Part shown: piece by piece, positions 61,021 through 64,000 of the stretch | Numbering within the stretch: position 1 is the stretch's first letter | Layout: the number at the start of each line of letters is the position of its first letter | Source of the DNA: an uncultured Saccharospirillaceae bacterium | GTDB lineage: Bacteria; Pseudomonadota; Gammaproteobacteria; Pseudomonadales; Oceanobacteraceae | Reading direction: 5' to 3' | Assembly: GCA_947503895.1 (NCBI GenBank) | Contig: CANNFT010000015.1 | Coordinates: 1-64,000, forward strand | DNA length: 64,000 nt | The notes under the pieces: generated by a model | Database searches by the model: none | The model's input: only the letters and a program-made list of their open reading frames with translations | What the model was told of the DNA's origin: nothing | Made by a program: the position numbers and the translations under genes

Positions 61021-63429
61021 TTACAACACGACTAAAAACTCACCAACCACAACCAACTCTTCACCATCATCTTCAATAACAATCGGCGAATAACCATAAG
61101 CATTGGTTTCAGGTTTAAGCTCTATGCGCTGATTAACCAACACACCATCCTCTTCTATCTTTTCACTGTGATACGTTTTAACTGTGTAGGTGCCACCATG
61201 GTCTGGATCTTCAATATCACGGTGTTGTACTAATACAATTTTGCCATTACGGCTGCCGCCGGGATTGGCTTTAAACAAACACCAAGAGCCATTGATGATT
61301 CGTTTGTTCATGGACTCGCCCACTACACGGGTAACGAACATACCTTGTATGGTATTGATGTGCTCTGGTAATTGCACCCATTCGCATTCTTCTTGGTTGC
61401 CTGCGTTGTCTAAACCTTGCTGATCACTGAAGCCGCCTGCGGCGACTTCTAAATCAAAAATGGGCACATAGCCTTGGTAGGGTTTTGCTTGTTCGAAACT
61501 GACCACTTTCAGGTTTAGGCCTTTATAGGCTGTACTTTCTTCTGCTCCTAAATTTTCGTCTTGCTCTAGCTGCCTGCTGATTATTTTTTGGAAGTGTTCT
61601 CGGGTTTCTTGGTCAGTGCAGTATATAAAGCAGCCTTTTTGGCCCCGTGTCATTAGCGTGCGATAAGTGTTTTTAATCACTTCTGTGGCTGCGGCTAGTG
61701 CTGCCTTGGGTTCTTTTTTAAGCCAGCCTCGTATACCGCTGAGGGCTTTGTCTCTGCCTGGGTGTTCTAGCGGTTGTATGACGACTTCGCCGTTACGGAT
61801 GATAAAGTCGTTACCTATGATTACACCTATGTAATCCAGCTCTAAGCCTTGACAAGTGTGTATGCAGCCAATTTGTTCGACGGATTTTTCTGCGATTAAC
61901 CATAGGCTGCCGTCATCGGTTAAATTCCATTGCGCTTCGAAGTTATGCTCAGGAATGATGATATCCATGGCGGTTTTGTTTTTTTTGCTGGCCCACTCCC
62001 AGCAATACCCTGCCACCATGCGGGCTTTGTTATTTACGCGGTTTTTCTGGAATATGGCTTTGCGTAATTCGTTAGGGTCGTCGAAGACTTTTACGTCGTA
62101 GTCTATGTCTTCTAGGGTTGGATTGGCGGTTTCTCGAATTTGCAGGGTGTTATCAATCCACGCTAGGTAGCCGTCAGATCCGTTGCAGCGAAACTGTGAT
62201 GATAGATCCAGTTCGGTAACAGTTGATTTCAGTTTATCAGCCCAATAGTTGATGGTGTCTACACTGCCGATGTCTTTTAAAGTAACCCGTTGTGCTTCAT
62301 CGATAAAAAATACGTTGAAGCGGCTGGCGCTGATGAGTTCTTTTATTTGGTTTTCGCCCAAGTTGCCATACAGGCCTGATTTTTCGTTTAGGCGATGAGC
62401 TTCGTCCACCAGCAATGCGCCAAAGGTATTTTCAGGGGTCTCTATGTAGCTGCCTGAGCCTTTGAACATGTTGTCGATGTGAGTTTTTTTGCGGCTGCCA
62501 GTGAGTACTTTTTTAAATACTTCACGGGGGGCAGCATTTTTAGAAACGTATTGGGTTAATAGTTCACGCTTGGTGAGTTCGGCCAGTAGGTTGATGGCCA
62601 CTACGGATTTACCTGTGCCTGGGCCGCCTTTTACGATAAGGGTTTGCTTGTTGCCCTGCTGGGCTTTATGGGCAAGGTCGAGGGCGGTTTCATAGACTAG
62701 CTTTTGCTCGTCTATCATCAGGAATTCTGGATTGCCATCTAGCATGGAGACCAAGGCATCGGCTAGGTTTTTACTGGGTTTGATTTTGCCGTGTTCGATG
62801 CGATACATGATGTTATCGCTGTCGCCATATTTCACCGATTGCTTTAAAAACTCGGCCAGCTTGAGTGCATCGGGTGAGATGAACACCGGGGCTTTTTTTA
62901 TGTGCTCGGCGTAAAAGTCATCGTTAATGGCATCGGCTGATTTCATGTTGTGCAGGTAAGCACAGGGTTGCAAGGTGATGGCTTCGTCACGCACGGTTTG
63001 GTTGTAGTCTTGTATCAGGGCGGCATAAGACCATGCTTGATACGACGGATGATTGGTTTCTTGTTCGCCGTGCTGGAAGCGGGTTATTACGATGGCATCT
63101 TTGTTGGTGACTTGGGCTTCTTGCCATTGTTTTAATTCGACGATGACGGCGGTGTCTTGGCGGTTGGCGTCTTTACCGGTGAGGATGAAATCGACACGAC
63201 GATTGGTGAGGGGAATATTGTATTCGATGGACACCCCAGCCGATGCTGGTATCTCTGGGTCATGCAATACGTTAAACATGTATTGCAGGGAGTTTTGCCA
63301 CGAGTTGAATTCGTTTCGTGGGGAGTTACGGTTTAACTTTCTGGCCACTTCGCTTTCTATTTTGTCGGCAATGGCATTGGCACGCACATCCTCTACGAAT
63401 TGCTGTTTCGTGGCGGAATAGACGATCAT
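61021..63429 (-). CDS. PD-(D/E)XK nuclease - DUF2075 helicase - S24 peptidase fusion, 802 aa
   Basis: Residues 1-200 include a nuclease-like stretch with PLTNRRVDFILTGKDANRQDTAVIVELKQWQ (D...ExK, about 73-103). The DUF2075 helicase-like ATPase follows: LIVKGGPGTGKSVVAINLLAEL (Walker A, about 263-284), ALLVDEAHRLNEKSG (Walker B), FNVFFIDEAQRV, and GCIHTCQGLELDYIGVIIG, ending TLMTRGQKGCFIYC. The last 130 residues form an S24 LexA/UmuD-like domain: FVTRVVGESMNKRIINGSWCLF, with catalytic Ser in GESM, and YTVKTYHS with the likely Lys. It overlaps the MazG stop by ATGA, so it is the second gene of that operon. The S24 part may switch or self-cleave. Confidence 0.85.
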   Translation of the reverse strand: MIVYSATKQQFVEDVRANAIADKIESEVARKLNRNSPRNEFNSWQNSLQYMFNVLHDPEIPASAGVSIEYNIPLTNRRVDFILTGKDANRQDTAVIVELKQWQEAQVTNKDAIVITRFQHGEQETNHPSYQAWSYAALIQDYNQTVRDEAITLQPCAYLHNMKSADAINDDFYAEHIKKAPVFISPDALKLAEFLKQSVKYGDSDNIMYRIEHGKIKPSKNLADALVSMLDGNPEFLMIDEQKLVYETALDLAHKAQQGNKQTLIVKGGPGTGKSVVAINLLAELTKRELLTQYVSKNAAPREVFKKVLTGSRKKTHIDNMFKGSGSYIETPENTFGALLVDEAHRLNEKSGLYGNLGENQIKELISASRFNVFFIDEAQRVTLKDIGSVDTINYWADKLKSTVTELDLSSQFRCNGSDGYLAWIDNTLQIRETANPTLEDIDYDVKVFDDPNELRKAIFQKNRVNNKARMVAGYCWEWASKKNKTAMDIIIPEHNFEAQWNLTDDGSLWLIAEKSVEQIGCIHTCQGLELDYIGVIIGNDFIIRNGEVVIQPLEHPGRDKALSGIRGWLKKEPKAALAAATEVIKNTYRTLMTRGQKGCFIYCTDQETREHFQKIISRQLEQDENLGAEESTAYKGLNLKVVSFEQAKPYQGYVPIFDLEVAAGGFSDQQGLDNAGNQEECEWVQLPEHINTIQGMFVTRVVGESMNKRIINGSWCLFKANPGGSRNGKIVLVQHRDIEDPDHGGTYTVKTYHSEKIEEDGVLVNQRIELKPETNAYGYSPIVIEDDGEELVVVGEFLVVL

Positions 63430-63806
63430 GCTGGTTTTTCCGATGTGTGATTATCCTTTAGGTATTCTGTATATTTCTTAACACTGCCTCGCACCAAATC
63501 TGCCGGATATTTAGCGGCGTTTTTCACCATCTTTTGCTCAACCGCTTGCAGCATGTCTACATCCAGTTTGGTGGCAAGGCGTAATAGGTAAACTTGCACA
63601 TCGGCCATTTCGTCAATGACGGCTTGGCGCTGCTCTGTGGATAAGTTTTTAGACTGTTCTTCAGTGAGCCATTGAAAACACTCTACGAGTTCAGAGGCTT
63701 CAACGCTTAAGGCCATGGAGAGGTTTTTAGGGGAGTGGAATTGATCCCAATCACGATCATCAGCAAAGGTTTGGAGCTTATCTTTTAATGCTTCGAGCTT
63801 ATTCAT
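63426..63806 (-). CDS. MazG-like nucleotide pyrophosphohydrolase, 126 aa
   Basis: Small all-alpha NTP pyrophosphohydrolase. LSMALSVEASELVECFQWLTEE (ExxE, about 31-52) and VIDEMADVQVYLLRLATKLDVD (ExxD, about 71-92) are the metal-binding pairs. It is of the iMazG/RS21-C6 type that cleaves (d)NTPs to monophosphates. The ATG at 63806 is chosen; a TTG two codons earlier gives the same frame. It is the first gene of an operon with the nuclease-helicase-S24 protein, to which it is tied by a 4-bp overlap. An 18-bp palindrome and a promoter-like pair lie just upstream. Confidence 0.88.
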   Translation of the reverse strand: MNKLEALKDKLQTFADDRDWDQFHSPKNLSMALSVEASELVECFQWLTEEQSKNLSTEQRQAVIDEMADVQVYLLRLATKLDVDMLQAVEQKMVKNAAKYPADLVRGSVKKYTEYLKDNHTSEKPA

Positions 63807-63825
63807 GAACAACCATTAACCAATC

Positions 63826-63843
63826 GTACCGAAGTCTCGGTAC
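63826..63843. promoter_or_regulatory. 18-bp palindrome in the MazG leader, operator candidate
   Basis: GTACCGA (63826-63832) and TCGGTAC (63837-63843) form perfect arms around AGTC, 20 bp ahead of the MazG ATG. It is not a LexA-type CTG-N10-CAG box. Confidence 0.55.
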
Positions 63844-63861
63844 TTTTGTGAAAATAGATTT

Positions 63862-63890
63862 TTTATACCGCTTTGACTGTAGCAAGACAA
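63862..63890 (-). promoter_or_regulatory. Sigma-70-type promoter for the MazG operon
   Basis: Reading on the minus strand, TTGTCT (63890-63885) and TATAAA (63867-63862) are spaced by 17 bases. The palindrome lies in the predicted leader, so a bound repressor would block it. The rest, to base 64000, shows no gene. Confidence 0.5.
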
Positions 63891-64000
63891 TGGGGCGAAC
63901 AGTCAACATTGAACGATGATGCTCTTCTAGGCGATTGCTCATTACGTACATGGGCTTAGCTGTAATAGTTCAGACTGGATCTACCAGTGTATTTTCAGGG

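Noticed and set aside
61021..63429. Reading the 802-aa protein as a plain LexA-type repressor
   Set aside because: The S24 part has no HTH domain attached; the rest is nuclease-like and DUF2075 helicase sequence.

Overview
The window looks like the chromosome of a moderate-GC marine-type gammaproteobacterium of the Pseudomonadales/Oceanospirillales kind. The reasons are the Pseudomonas-style fpr and LysR genes, paired 600-residue acyl-CoA dehydrogenases behind PsrA-like operators, a MASE3 GGDEF-EAL protein, a DUF1415 protein and a DUF3604/PPIase/HupE cassette. The genus assignment is inference. No computation or database search was run; all calls come from reading translations and DNA by eye.

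Layout. 1-442 is a decayed IS66-family element in which tnpA and tnpC have been fused by deletion. 1.3-7.8 kb holds lipid catabolism genes: two acyl-CoA dehydrogenases, the second with two adjoining PsrA-like palindromes upstream, then an outer-membrane barrel and a quinone oxidoreductase. 7.9-8.4 kb carries two direct copies of a noncoding repeat; a third, diverged and inverted copy lies at 26.5 kb. 8.6-16.4 kb holds a TPR protein, a c-di-GMP enzyme, a nucleoside-gate membrane protein and gamma-glutamyltransferase. 16.7-20.1 kb is an unusual patch: a SET-domain/GNAT fusion, then a CesT-like secretion chaperone and a putative papain-fold (Tox-PL/glutamine deamidase-like) effector. 20.3-24.9 kb is a fatty-acid type operon (SDR, enoyl-CoA hydratase, acyl-CoA dehydrogenase) divergent from a GlxA-type regulator. 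25-33 kb holds membrane proteins, a chalcone-isomerase-like/TonB_C protein, a PstS-like protein/porin/histidine kinase group and fpr. 33.3-49.3 kb is housekeeping and envelope material: cation antiporter, LysR, MgtE, CNNM protein, MscS, aspartoacylase-like protein, DUF1415, a solute-binding protein, the DUF3604 cassette, and a Baeyer-Villiger-type monooxygenase divergent from an AraC regulator.

49.48 kb is a tRNA-Met gene followed by two partial copies of its 3' end with terminators, 100 bp apart. This marks the likely edge of a genomic island. Everything from 50.3 kb to the window end is on the minus strand and reads as a defence island: MazG plus a nuclease-helicase-S24 fusion (63.8-61.0 kb), a membrane WYL-BRCT protein, a Gabija-like pair (GajA/GajB) followed by a GHKL-ATPase/nuclease protein, a NUDIX-methyltransferase fusion, a membrane-anchored coiled-coil PD-(D/E)XK nuclease, an HNH endonuclease and a small secreted protein.

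The best candidates for undescribed biology are the MazG / nuclease-DUF2075-S24 operon with an 18-bp palindrome in front of it, the GHKL-nuclease gene behind the Gabija-like pair, the WYL-BRCT and membrane-nuclease genes, and the orphan chaperone/effector pair next to a SET-GNAT fusion.
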